Below are positions 1 through 8,274 of a stretch of 64,000 nucleotides of DNA, piece by piece. The number at the start of each line of letters is the position of its first letter. Within the stretch, counting starts at the first letter, position 1. Position numbers and translations under genes: made by a program. The DNA is taken from contig CAVPWU010000001.1 of the NCBI GenBank assembly GCA_963709665.1, positions 124,001 to 188,000 of the forward strand, read 5' to 3'. Origin of the DNA: DASZIT01 sp963709665 (GTDB taxonomy: Bacteria > Actinomycetota > Acidimicrobiia > Acidimicrobiales > RAAP-2). The notes below the pieces were generated by a model that ran no database searches, was not told where the DNA came from, and saw only the letters and a program-made list of their open reading frames with translations.

Positions 1-653
1 TAGATGGACGGCAGCTCGATGGACTCCCGGGCGATGTACTGCCAGATATCGAGTTCGGTCCAGTCGGAGAGGGGGAAGGCCCGGAGGCTCTCACCCGGCT
101 GCACGGTCCCCGAGTAGAGCTGCCAGAGCTCGGGGCGCTGCCGCTTGGGGTCCCACTGGCCGAAGGTGTCCCGGAAGGAGAGCACCCGCTCCTTGGCCCG
201 CGCCTTGTCCTCGTCCCGGCGGGCGCCGCCGATGCAGGCGTCGAACCCGTGCTGGGCGATGGCGTCGAGGAGGGCGGTGGTCTGCAGGCGGTTCCGCATG
301 CCCAGCGGGCCGGGATCGGCCACCCGGCCGGTGTCGATGGACTCCTGGACCGAGGCCACCAGCAGCCGCTCGCCCAGCTCCTCGACCCGGCGGTCGCGGA
401 ACTCGAGGACCTCGGGGAAGTTGTGCCCGGTGTCGACGTGGAGGACCGGGAAGGGCAGGCGCCCGGGGCGGAAGGCCTTCTCGGCCAGGCGCAGGAGCAC
501 GGCCGAGTCCTTGCCGCCGCTGAAGAGGAGCACCGGCCGCTCGCACTCGGCGGCGACCTCGCGGATGATGAAGATGGCGTGGGACTCGAGGAGGTCGAGG
601 TGGTCGACGGCGGGCAGCGCCGGCGCCTGGGCTGGGTCGATGGTCGTGGTCAT
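1..653 (-). CDS. cysD: Sulfate adenylyltransferase small subunit CysD (partial)
   Basis: Small subunit of ATP sulfurylase, which with the GTPase CysN makes adenylyl sulfate (APS) from ATP and sulfate in the cytoplasm. Translating the minus strand from the ATG at 653-651 gives MTTTIDPAQAP, then the PP-loop FSGGKDSAVLL near residues 44-54 and HVDTGHNFPEVLEFRD, all CysD hallmarks. About 217 of the usual roughly 300 residues are present. The C-terminus, and presumably cysN, lie beyond the left edge. It diverges from cysH over a 286-nt control region that carries an inverted repeat. The start fits the usual CysD N-terminus. Confidence 0.93.
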   Translation of the reverse strand, partial: MTTTIDPAQAPALPAVDHLDLLESHAIFIIREVAAECERPVLLFSGGKDSAVLLRLAEKAFRPGRLPFPVLHVDTGHNFPEVLEFRDRRVEELGERLLVASVQESIDTGRVADPGPLGMRNRLQTTALLDAIAQHGFDACIGGARRDEDKARAKERVLSFRDTFGQWDPKRQRPELWQLYSGTVQPGESLRAFPLSDWTELDIWQYIARESIELPSI

Positions 654-735
654 GAAGGTCGATTCCTGTCCCGATCGCTGGTTACGGAGCCGACCCCGTC
701 GACGCCGGCTCCGGGTGCAACGCCACCGGCGGCAC

Positions 736-755
736 CAGGATTCCTGTAAATCCTG
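736..755. promoter_or_regulatory. Inverted repeat in the cysD-cysH control region
   Basis: CAGGATT (736-742) and AATCCTG (749-755) are perfect 7-bp arms with a 6-nt spacer, in the divergent intergenic region and just upstream of a good -10 box. This is the position expected of an operator shared by both sulfur genes. The regulator is unknown; it could also fold in the cysD leader transcript. Confidence 0.45.
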
Positions 756-770
756 ATCTGGCAGGTCATG

Positions 771-776
771 TATACT
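771..776 (+). promoter_or_regulatory. Candidate -10 element (TATACT) for the cysH operon
   Basis: TATACT is a strong match to a housekeeping-sigma -10 box, in an A+T-rich pocket 164 nt before the cysH start. No convincing -35 box lies 16-18 nt upstream; that position overlaps the inverted repeat, so an activator may compensate. A leader of about 155 nt would follow. Confidence 0.4.
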
Positions 777-939
777 AGCGGGAAGGCGATCTCGGCAAGG
801 GCGGGTCGTGCGACCAGGCCGGTAGGGCGGGCCACTAGGGTCGTCCGACGCCACCCCCGGTTCGGCCAGGCCCCGGTCACCAAGCCCCGGTCAGCGGCGC
901 AAGGACCGACCGTCACCCCACGATCGAGAGCGAGCAGCG

Positions 940-1614
940 TTGTCCATCGAGCAGCAGACCAACGTCTCCCCCGAGGAGCTCGCCGACCTGTCGGCCGGGT
1001 TCGAGTCGGCGCCGGCCGGGAAGGTGATCGCCTGGGCGGTCGAGCGCTTCGGGACCTCCCTCGCCTACGCCTGCTCGTTCCAGGACGCCGTCCTGGTCGA
1101 CCTGGCCGTCCAGGCCGACCCCGACCTGGAGGTCATCTTCCTCGACACCGGCGCCCACTTCCCCGAGACCCTGGCCTACGTCGAGACGGTCCGGAGCCGC
1201 TACGGCCTGAACCTCACGGTCACCCAGCCGTCCGACGGCGCCGACGAGTGGCCCTGCGGCACCGCCCAGTGCTGCGAGTTCCGCAAGGTCCGGCCGCTGA
1301 AGCAGGCCCTGGCCGGCCACGCCGCCTGGCTGACCGGCCTGAAGCGGGTGGATGCCCCCACCCGGGCCAACGCCCCCATCGTCTCCTTCGACGAGGCGTG
1401 GGGGATGGTGAAGATCAATCCGCTGGCCACCTGGACCGACCAGGACATCGCCGGCTACGAGCTCGATCACGACGTCCCCCGGCACCCGCTGCTGTCCCAG
1501 GGCTACCTGTCGATCGGTTGCGCCCCCACCACCCGTCCGGTGGCGCCGGGCGAGGACCCGAGGGCCGGTCGGTGGTCGGACTCGGACAAGGTCGAGTGCG
1601 GGCTGCACACCTGA
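940..1614 (+). CDS. cysH: Adenylyl-sulfate (APS) reductase CysH, variant cluster site
   Basis: Reduces APS to sulfite with thioredoxin-type thiols in assimilatory sulfate reduction. 224 residues from a TTG start. The C-terminal ECGLH (219-223) supplies the catalytic Cys220. The Cys pair CCEFRKVRPL (111-120) marks the [4Fe-4S] APS-reductase class rather than cluster-free PAPS reductase. Known APS reductases bind the cluster through CC plus a later CxxC; here that motif reads SIGCAPTT (191-198), so Cys194 is kept but the fourth ligand is Thr197. Sulfite reductase starts one base after the stop. With cysD divergent, the set runs sulfate to APS to sulfite to sulfide. The start codon is weakly supported by its RBS. 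Confidence 0.92.
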   Translation: MSIEQQTNVSPEELADLSAGFESAPAGKVIAWAVERFGTSLAYACSFQDAVLVDLAVQADPDLEVIFLDTGAHFPETLAYVETVRSRYGLNLTVTQPSDGADEWPCGTAQCCEFRKVRPLKQALAGHAAWLTGLKRVDAPTRANAPIVSFDEAWGMVKINPLATWTDQDIAGYELDHDVPRHPLLSQGYLSIGCAPTTRPVAPGEDPRAGRWSDSDKVECGLHT

Positions 1615-1615
1615 G

Positions 1616-3403
1616 ATGCCCAAGGACCGCGACGAGCTGTACGGCCTCCACCTGCGTGGCAACGACCGGGCGATGCCGTTCCTCAACCCCTACCGCACCA
1701 AGGGCGAGCTGAACGAGATCGAGCTGTTCAAGCTGGAGCGCCATCCGCTCGAGATCGCCGACGCCATCATCGACACCTACTCGGTGGAGGGACCGGCCGG
1801 CATCGCCAAGGTGCCCGGCGAGGTGGAGCGCCTCAAGTGGGCGGGGATCTATCCGCAGAAGCAGGGTGGCGACAACTTCATGATGCGGGTGAAGGTCCCC
1901 GGCGGGTTCCTCACCGCCCCCCAGGTCCGGGAGATCGGGGTGGCGGCCGACGCCTTCGGTGAGGGACCCGACGGCACCGAGAGCCGGGTGTTCGGCTCGC
2001 GCTACGCCGACATCACCACCCGGCAGACCATCCAGATCCACTGGCTGCGCATCGAGGACATCCCCCGGATCTGGCGCCGGTTCGCGGCGGTGGGGCTGAC
2101 CACCGTCCAGGCCTGCGGCGACTCCGCCCGCAACGTCCTGAGCTGCCCGGTCTCCGGGGTCGACGCCGGCGAGGCGTTCAACGGGCTGCCCATCGCCCAG
2201 GCGGTCTCCGACTTCTTCACCGGCAACCGCGAGTACGCCAACCTCCCCCGCAAGTTCAAGATCTCGGTCACCGGGTGCACCGAGGACTGCGCCCAGGCCG
2301 ACATCAACGACATCGGGCTCCGGCCGGCCCGGGACGACGACGGCGCCCTGGGGTTCAACCTGCTGGTCGGGGGCGGCCTCTCCGACGGCGAGCGCATGGG
2401 CTCCGACATCGACGTCTTCGTCCGGCAGGACCAGGCCGTCGAGGTGACCCGGGCCATCGCCCAGCTCTTCGGCGAGCTGGGCAACCGCGAGAACCGGGGC
2501 CTGGCCCGGATGCGCTACCTGGTCCAGGAGCTGGGCCCGGAGGGCTTCCGGGAGGAGCTGGCCAAGCGCGCCCACTTCGACCTGGCCACGGCCGGCACCG
2601 ACCTCACCCGCCGCTACCGGGGCGACCACGTGGGGGTGCACCGGCAGAAGGAGGACGGCGTCTTCTACGTGGGCTGCTCGGTGCCGGTCGGCCGGATGAA
2701 CGGACTGGAGCTGGTGGAGGTGGCCCGCCTGGCCGAGACCTACGGCGACGGCACCGTGCGGCTGGGCACCGACCAGAACTTCACCCTCACCGGCGTGGCC
2801 GGCGACCGGCTCGACGCCCTGCTGGCCGAGGACCTGCTCCAGAAGTACTCGCCCTACCCCGGCCCCTTCAGCCGGGGGGTGGTGGCGTGCACCGGCAGCG
2901 AGTTCTGCCGCTACGCCATCGTCGAGACGAAGGAGCGGGCGGTCAAGTGGGCCCGGTTCCTCGACGACCAGCTGGCCGGCGAGCCGGTCGGCGCCCCCCC
3001 GGTCCCCGGGGGCGTCTCGGGGCCCAAGGAGGACGCCGGGGTGGTCCGCATGCACTTCTCGGGCTGCTCGGCCAGCTGCGCCCAGCCCCAGATCGCCGAC
3101 ATCGGCTTCCGGGGCGAGGTGGCCCACGTGGGCAACCACCTGGCCGAGGCGGTCGACATCGGGCTGGGTGGCTCCCTGGGGGCCTCGCCGGGATTCATCG
3201 ACTGGGTGGAGCACGCCCGGCCGGTCAACGACGTGCCCGACGCCCTGCTCCGGGTGGTCCGCCGCTACCAGCAGGAGCGCCGGGTCGACGAGCCCTTCGC
3301 CAACTGGGCCCGGCGGGTGCCCAATGACGAGCTCCGCGCCACCCTGGCCGAGGAGGGCGTCGGCACCCCGGTGACGCTGACCACCAAGCCGGTGGCGTCG
3401 TGA
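1616..3403 (+). CDS. Siroheme [4Fe-4S] sulfite (or nitrite) reductase, NirA/SirA type
   Basis: Six-electron reduction of sulfite to sulfide. 595 residues, close to the usual length for ferredoxin-dependent assimilatory sulfite/nitrite reductases. The siroheme-cluster site is complete: CTGSEFC (C-x5-C, near residue 425) and CSASC (C-x3-C, near residue 483). The internal duplication of the family is visible in GCTEDCAQ near residue 220. Nitrite and sulfite reductases of this family are hard to separate by motif; placement directly after cysH, opposite cysD, argues for sulfite. The last 4 nt overlap the start of the next gene, which encodes an FrhB-like protein and is the obvious candidate for its electron donor. 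Confidence 0.92.
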   Translation: MPKDRDELYGLHLRGNDRAMPFLNPYRTKGELNEIELFKLERHPLEIADAIIDTYSVEGPAGIAKVPGEVERLKWAGIYPQKQGGDNFMMRVKVPGGFLTAPQVREIGVAADAFGEGPDGTESRVFGSRYADITTRQTIQIHWLRIEDIPRIWRRFAAVGLTTVQACGDSARNVLSCPVSGVDAGEAFNGLPIAQAVSDFFTGNREYANLPRKFKISVTGCTEDCAQADINDIGLRPARDDDGALGFNLLVGGGLSDGERMGSDIDVFVRQDQAVEVTRAIAQLFGELGNRENRGLARMRYLVQELGPEGFREELAKRAHFDLATAGTDLTRRYRGDHVGVHRQKEDGVFYVGCSVPVGRMNGLELVEVARLAETYGDGTVRLGTDQNFTLTGVAGDRLDALLAEDLLQKYSPYPGPFSRGVVACTGSEFCRYAIVETKERAVKWARFLDDQLAGEPVGAPPVPGGVSGPKEDAGVVRMHFSGCSASCAQPQIADIGFRGEVAHVGNHLAEAVDIGLGGSLGASPGFIDWVEHARPVNDVPDALLRVVRRYQQERRVDEPFANWARRVPNDELRATLAEEGVGTPVTLTTKPVAS

Positions 3404-4665
3404 AGGCCTACCGCATCCGGGACGAGATGAACGGCATCACCGAGCCCCCCGGCAAGACCTGGTTCTGGGAGCTCGAGGCCGGGGTCATCGAGGCCGGCCG
3501 CTGCATCCAGTGCGGCACCTGCATCGCCGCCTGCCCGTCCAACTCCATCGGCATCGACGAGGACACCGACCTCCCCGAGCTGGTCAAGATGTGCACCGGC
3601 TGCTCGCTGTGCTGGGACTTCTGTCCCCGCGGGGGCCTGCGGTACGAGGCGGCGTGGCCACCGTCCACCCCGCTGGCCGGCGAGGACGAGGACCTGACGG
3701 TGGAGCGGGCGGATCCCTCCGACCCCTACTGGAAGATCACCGGTGGCCCTCCCGGCGACGGGCTGGGTGCGGTGTTGGAGTCCTTCGCGGTGCGGGCCGG
3801 GGCCCGCCCCGACGACGCCCAGGACGGGGGGGTGGTCTCGGCACTGCTGATCGCCGCCCTGGCCGCCGGCGACATCGACGGCGCCCTGGTGACCCGCCCC
3901 AGCGACGACCCCGAGCAGCCGTGGAAGGGCGTGGCCCACATCGCCACCACCGCCAAGGAGATCGTCGCCTCCGCCGGCAGCTTCTACAACCAGACCATGG
4001 CGCTGGCCGAGCTCGATCTCTCCCGGTACCAGCTGCCGGCCAAGCCGAGGATCGCGGTGGTGGGCACCCCGTGCGAGATCCAGGGGATCCGGGCCATGCA
4101 GTCGCGCCGGTGGCCGACCGGGGCGCACCGGGTGGACTCGGTGGTCCTCACCATCGCCCTCCTCTGCACCAAGAGCTTCGACTACCAGGGGCTGATGCTG
4201 CAGCTGCTGCGCGACGAGCGCGGCATCGACATCGACCGGGTCAGCAAGGTGGACGTGATCCACGGGCGGATGATCGTCGAGTACCGCGACGGCGAGGTGG
4301 CCGTCGACGAGCCGGTGAAGAACTTCCACGGGGCCGCCCTCAAGGGGTGCGACGAGTGTGCCGACTTCCTGGGACGGGGCGCCGACCTGTCGGTGGGCAG
4401 CGTCGGCTCGATGCCCGGCTGGAGCAGCGTCCTGGTCCGTACCGAGCGCGGGCACCAGGCCCTCGACAACGCCCGGGGCCGGCTCGACTTCCGGGAGCTC
4501 GACAACCCGGGGGCCCTGCTGAAGCTCGACGCCTTCGACAAGCGGGTCGCCTTCGACAGCCTGCGCCGGGACTTCGACCCGGACGCGCCGCTGTTCATCG
4601 ACTACGAGGAGCACCTCCAGCAGTACGGCGACAGCGATCGCGCCCCGGTGGTCTCCGACCGGTGA
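3400..4665 (+). CDS. FrhB/FdhB-family F420-type iron-sulfur flavoprotein with N-terminal 2x[4Fe-4S] ferredoxin domain
   Basis: 421 residues from a GTG that overlaps the sulfite reductase stop by 4 nt, implying translational coupling. Residues 35-45 (CIQCGTCIAAC) and 65-75 (CTGCSLCWDFC) are two ferredoxin-like [4Fe-4S] motifs. The rest matches the coenzyme F420 hydrogenase/dehydrogenase beta-subunit family: DGGVVSALLIAAL, VVGTPCEIQGIR (near 222) and KGCDECADF (near 316). Known members bind FAD and oxidise reduced F420, passing electrons to iron-sulfur clusters. Inferred role: carry electrons from F420H2, or from ferredoxin, to the neighbouring sulfite reductase. In methanogens the F420-dependent sulfite reductase Fsr joins the same two modules in one chain. 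Confidence 0.88.
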   Translation: MKAYRIRDEMNGITEPPGKTWFWELEAGVIEAGRCIQCGTCIAACPSNSIGIDEDTDLPELVKMCTGCSLCWDFCPRGGLRYEAAWPPSTPLAGEDEDLTVERADPSDPYWKITGGPPGDGLGAVLESFAVRAGARPDDAQDGGVVSALLIAALAAGDIDGALVTRPSDDPEQPWKGVAHIATTAKEIVASAGSFYNQTMALAELDLSRYQLPAKPRIAVVGTPCEIQGIRAMQSRRWPTGAHRVDSVVLTIALLCTKSFDYQGLMLQLLRDERGIDIDRVSKVDVIHGRMIVEYRDGEVAVDEPVKNFHGAALKGCDECADFLGRGADLSVGSVGSMPGWSSVLVRTERGHQALDNARGRLDFRELDNPGALLKLDAFDKRVAFDSLRRDFDPDAPLFIDYEEHLQQYGDSDRAPVVSDR

Positions 4666-4696
4666 ACCGGTCCTCCCCGGGCGCCGGGCGCCGGCG

Positions 4697-5038
4697 ATGA
4701 GTACGGTGGGCGACGTGACCCGGATCGAGTTGGCCGCCGGCGGGAGCCTGGAGCTCCCCCTCGAGCCCGAGGCACTCAAGGACGGCCTGCGCACCGCCCT
4801 GTTGGAGGGCCAGGACTGGCGCGAGGGGTTCAGCGACGACATCTGCATCGGTCTGTGGCTGTGGGGGGAGTGGCAGCCCACCCTCGAGCCGATGGGGATG
4901 AGCCGGGACGACTTCGTAGACGTGGTGACCGGCTCCCACCGGGAGCTGTGGCTCTGGTTGATCGGCGACCGGATCTGGGACCAGTACATCTCGGGCCTGG
5001 CCGGCCGCATCGGCCGCCGGATCCCCTCCACCTCGTAG
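4697..5038 (+). CDS. Hypothetical protein, 113 aa
   Basis: Not recognised. A small acidic soluble protein rich in Trp (GLWLWGEW, ELWLWLIGDRIWDQ) with no signal peptide, Cys motif or membrane segment. It starts 31 nt after the FrhB-like gene on the same strand and could be the last gene of the sulfite-reduction operon. Codon use is normal for the region and the start has a plausible ATG. No function is proposed. Confidence 0.7.
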   Translation: MSTVGDVTRIELAAGGSLELPLEPEALKDGLRTALLEGQDWREGFSDDICIGLWLWGEWQPTLEPMGMSRDDFVDVVTGSHRELWLWLIGDRIWDQYISGLAGRIGRRIPSTS

Positions 5039-5141
5039 GCCTGCCCCGCCGGCCCCCGCCGGCCCCGGCCTGCCCCGGCCGAACCGGCCTCCGCAGGCCG
5101 TAACCTCTGCCGAGGCGTCCACACACCGACCGGGGGGTCCC

Positions 5142-5681
5142 ATGCCACGCGTTGCCGTACCCATCGAGAAGGATCCGCTCGTCTACGTCTGGACGGAGCT
5201 GGCCCCACCCCTGACCGCCGCGGCCGGGGGCTACAGCTCCGCCGTCTACGAGCGGTCCCGGCTGCCACTGCGGGAGTTCGAGGCGGCCCGGATCACCCTG
5301 GCCCGCATCAACCGGTGCGCCATCTGCACCGACTGGCGCACCGCCCGGGACGTGCCCGGTCGCGGGTCGTCCCCCGACGAGGTCCCCGAGGAGTTCTACG
5401 AGCTGGTCCTCACCGAACCGACCTCCCCCGAACTCAGCGATCGGGAGCAGCTGGCGGCAGCCTTCGCCGAGCGCTACGCCGTCGACCACCTGGGCATGGA
5501 CGACGCCTTCTGGGCCCGGCTCCACGACCACTTCACCGACGACGAGCTGGTCGACCTGGCGCTGTGCGTGGGCTCGTGGTTGGCCCTGGGCCGGTTCAAC
5601 CAGGTGTTCGACATCGACGGGGCGTGCCGGGTACCGGCGCCGGTGCCGGCCGCGTCGGTCGGCCCGGCCGCGTCGGCGTAG
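5142..5681 (+). CDS. Carboxymuconolactone decarboxylase (AhpD-like) family protein
   Basis: 179 residues. The centre ITLARINRCAICTDWR (residues about 50-65) is the AhpD/CMD signature with a CxxC redox pair; in family members this helix carries peroxide-reducing or decarboxylase activity. A late EL.DLALCVGSW.ALGRFNQVF segment also fits the fold. The His often found shortly after CxxC is Trp or Arg here, so exact chemistry is uncertain. It starts after a G-rich stretch and is followed 8 nt later by an EthD-like gene, so the two are probably cotranscribed. Confidence 0.8.
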   Translation: MPRVAVPIEKDPLVYVWTELAPPLTAAAGGYSSAVYERSRLPLREFEAARITLARINRCAICTDWRTARDVPGRGSSPDEVPEEFYELVLTEPTSPELSDREQLAAAFAERYAVDHLGMDDAFWARLHDHFTDDELVDLALCVGSWLALGRFNQVFDIDGACRVPAPVPAASVGPAASA

Positions 5682-5689
5682 CGCTGCCG

Positions 5690-6439
5690 ATGGAGAAGCT
5701 CATCTACCTCCTGTGGGGGGACGGCTCAGCCGACTCCGGCGACGCCCTGCGACGGCAGCTGCTCGAGGAGACGGCCGACCGGCTACGCCGGGCCGGTGCC
5801 CACGGCATAGGGATCAACGTCCACGATTCGGACGCCGCCCCGGCTCCCTCCCCGGCACCCGCCCCGGAGGGTGAGGCGTCCCACGTGGCGCAGCTCTCGG
5901 TATGGGTCGACTGCTACGAACGGCGGACCGGGGTGGACGCCGCCGTCGACGACCTGGGGCTCCCCTCGGCCGGCTACCTGGTCACGGAGTCGCTCTACGA
6001 GGACTACGGCACCACCCCCCACGCCGGCCGGCGTGACTGGCCCGACGGCGACCGCTCGCCGGGCGTGCTGACCGTGGCGCTCATCCACCGGCCGGAGGGG
6101 CTCGGCTACGCCGAATGGATCCGACGCTGGCACGGGACCCAGTCCCCCGTCTCGGGAGAGCTCCAGCCCCGGACCCGCTACGTGAGGAATGAGGTGGTCC
6201 GTCCCTTGGTCGACGGCGCACCGGCCATCGACGGCATCGTCGAGGAGGGATGGCCCTCCGCCCGGCACGTGGCCGACCCGATGCTCTTCTTCAACGCCCG
6301 CACCCCGGAGGAGCTCCAGGCCAACGTGGGCCGGATGATCGAGAGCGTGAGCGCCTGCCTCGACCTCGACCGCCTCCGCAGCGCCACCATGAGCGAGTAC
6401 CTGGTCGCCTCGTGGGGGAACCCTCAGTCGATGCCGTGA
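5690..6439 (+). CDS. EthD-domain-like protein
   Basis: 249 residues from an ATG 8 nt after the preceding stop. The middle has the pattern of EthD dimeric alpha/beta-barrel proteins: LTVALIHRPEGLGYAEW followed by RRWHGTQSP and RYVRNEVV. An N-terminal half of similar length (LIYLLWGDGSADSG...) may be a second degenerate copy, as in two-domain EthD proteins. A Pro/Ala-rich linker lies near residues 46-60. The role is unknown. The 3' end overlaps the convergent response-regulator gene by 16 nt, so the two transcripts face each other. Confidence 0.65.
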   Translation: MEKLIYLLWGDGSADSGDALRRQLLEETADRLRRAGAHGIGINVHDSDAAPAPSPAPAPEGEASHVAQLSVWVDCYERRTGVDAAVDDLGLPSAGYLVTESLYEDYGTTPHAGRRDWPDGDRSPGVLTVALIHRPEGLGYAEWIRRWHGTQSPVSGELQPRTRYVRNEVVRPLVDGAPAIDGIVEEGWPSARHVADPMLFFNARTPEELQANVGRMIESVSACLDLDRLRSATMSEYLVASWGNPQSMP

Positions 6440-7044
6440 TCCGAGGCGTACCGGATCAGCTCGTGCTTCCGGTTCAGGTGGAGCTTGGCCAGGATGTTCC
6501 GGACATGGTTCTCCACCGTCTTCTCGGCGATGAACAGCTCGGCGCCGATCTCCCGGTAGGTGTGCCCCCGGGCCACGCACTGGAGCACCTCGCGCTCCCG
6601 AACGGTGAGCGTCTCGGTGCCGTCGCCGGCCCGCGAGGCCAGGGTGCGGAACTCGCCGAGCACCAGGGCGGCCAGGGTCGGGGAGAACACCGGCTCGCCT
6701 TCGGCCGCACGTCGCAGGGCGGCGCGCAGCTCCTCGGGGGGCGTCGACTTCACCAGGTAGCCCACCGCCCCGGCTGCCACGGCGTCGAGGAGGTCACGTT
6801 CGGCCTCCGAGACGGTCAGCATGACGATCCTCGAGGTGGCCCCGCACGCCCGTACCACCGCCAGGCCACCACCGCCGGGCATGTGGAGGTCGCACACCAC
6901 CAGGTCGGGTCGGTGGGCCCGGACCACCTCGACGGCGTCGGGCGCCGAGGCTGCCTCGCCGACCACCTCGAACCCGTCCCCCAGGTCGGCGCGCACGCCG
7001 GACCGCCAGATGGGATGGTCGTCGGCCAGCACCACCCGGATCAC
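6424..7044 (-). CDS. NarL/LuxR-family response regulator
   Basis: 206 residues. The receiver domain starts IRVVLADDHPIWRSGVR and has the phospho-acceptor Asp in LVVCDLHMPGGGG. The C-terminal LuxR helix-turn-helix reads LTVREREVLQCVARG...IAEKTVENHV. The GTG start at 7044-7042 overlaps the kinase stop by 4 nt, so kinase and regulator form one operon and are the evident cognate pair. Target genes are unknown; the large divergent membrane-protein gene is one candidate. Confidence 0.92.
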   Translation of the reverse strand: MIRVVLADDHPIWRSGVRADLGDGFEVVGEAASAPDAVEVVRAHRPDLVVCDLHMPGGGGLAVVRACGATSRIVMLTVSEAERDLLDAVAAGAVGYLVKSTPPEELRAALRRAAEGEPVFSPTLAALVLGEFRTLASRAGDGTETLTVREREVLQCVARGHTYREIGAELFIAEKTVENHVRNILAKLHLNRKHELIRYASDHGID

Positions 7045-8174
7045 ACCCACAGCCGCACCTCGGCACCGGATCCCAGCTGGCCCGAGACTTCGACCCGGCC
7101 GCCGACCTCGGCGATGCGGCCCCGGATGGAGCGGGACAGCCCGATCCCTTCCGGCACCACCGCGGGATCGAACCCGAGGCCGTCGTCCTTCACGGAGCAG
7201 AACAGCCGGGTGGGCGGGCACCCCCGGGGCGGCGGCTGCTCGTCGGCCTCCACGAACACCGTGACCCGGGCCGCCCGCCCGTGCTTGCCGGCGTTGGTGA
7301 GGGCCTCGCCCACCGCTCCGGCCAGGGCGGCGCGCACCTCGACCGGCAGGCGGGGGAGTCCGTCCATGGCCACCACGTCCACCCTCCCGCCGAACCGGCG
7401 TTCGAACTGGGAGGCCGACGCCCGCAGGTCGTCGAGGAGGTCGCCGTCGTGCCCCGGGCGGCGCCGGTCGCCTTCCGGGGGTCCCGCCAGGTAGGCCCGG
7501 AGCTCGCGTTGCTGGTCCCGGGCCATGGCGGCCAGCGCCGGGTCCTGGGTCCGGCGCTCCACCACCGCCAGGGTCTGGAGCACGCCGTCGTGGAGGGTCC
7601 GGGCGACCTCCTCGCGGGCCCGGGCGTCGGCCACCTCGGACTCCGCGTTGCGCAGCTGCGTGACCAGGTAGCCGAGGGCGCCTCCGGCCATGGCGAAGAG
7701 CACGATGGGGGTCAACGTGCCGACCAGGTGGCCGCCGGTGAACAGCTGGCCGGACGGTACGCCGTTGAGGAGCGCCCCGCCCATCCGGGCGAGGCCCATC
7801 AGGATCCCGGTGGCGGCCCCCACCGCCGCCCCACCGACCGCCCCGGCGGCCAGCACGCCAGCCAGCGGCCAGGCCACCGCCAGCGACTGGGAGCTGGCGA
7901 AGGCCGATCCACTGGCGAAGGCCAGGCCGCCCCCCAGGAACAGTGCGCAGCCACAGGCCACCTCGACGACCACCGGGCCGGGACGCAGCAACAGGTCCGG
8001 CGAACGGCTGAGGAGCAGGCTGTCGGCCACGGTGACGGCCAGGGCCCCCGTCACCAGCAGGTAGGCCAGCCACGGCCGCACCAGGTCGTTCCGGTCGAAC
8101 ACGAGGACGGTGGCCATCCACACCCACGCCAGCCAACGAAACACCGAGATACCCGCAGGAAGGGTGCGATCCAC
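7041..8174 (-). CDS. Membrane sensor histidine kinase (HisKA_3 / NarX-DegS type)
   Basis: About 377 residues from the GTG chosen at 8174; the frame stays open upstream but lacks protein-like composition there. Several hydrophobic segments (VWMATVLVF, YLLVTGALAVTVA, VVEVACGCALFLGGGL, VAWPLAGVLAAGAVGG, LVGTLTPIVLFAMAGGALGY) make a membrane sensor region with no large extracellular domain. Then come EEVARTLHDGVLQTLAVV with the phosphorylated His, and the ATPase elements ALTNAGKHG and DDGLGFDPAVVPEGIGL. It phosphorylates the overlapping response regulator. The stimulus is not evident. Confidence 0.88.
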   Translation of the reverse strand: MDRTLPAGISVFRWLAWVWMATVLVFDRNDLVRPWLAYLLVTGALAVTVADSLLLSRSPDLLLRPGPVVVEVACGCALFLGGGLAFASGSAFASSQSLAVAWPLAGVLAAGAVGGAAVGAATGILMGLARMGGALLNGVPSGQLFTGGHLVGTLTPIVLFAMAGGALGYLVTQLRNAESEVADARAREEVARTLHDGVLQTLAVVERRTQDPALAAMARDQQRELRAYLAGPPEGDRRRPGHDGDLLDDLRASASQFERRFGGRVDVVAMDGLPRLPVEVRAALAGAVGEALTNAGKHGRAARVTVFVEADEQPPPRGCPPTRLFCSVKDDGLGFDPAVVPEGIGLSRSIRGRIAEVGGRVEVSGQLGSGAEVRLWV

Positions 8175-8274
8175 CGCCCACCACCCTAGGACGTGGCGTT
8201 CCGCCCGGCGGTGAGCCCGGGCATCCCCCGCCCGGCGTCGGGGACCCCCCAGGCCGAATTGGGGGCTGCACCGG

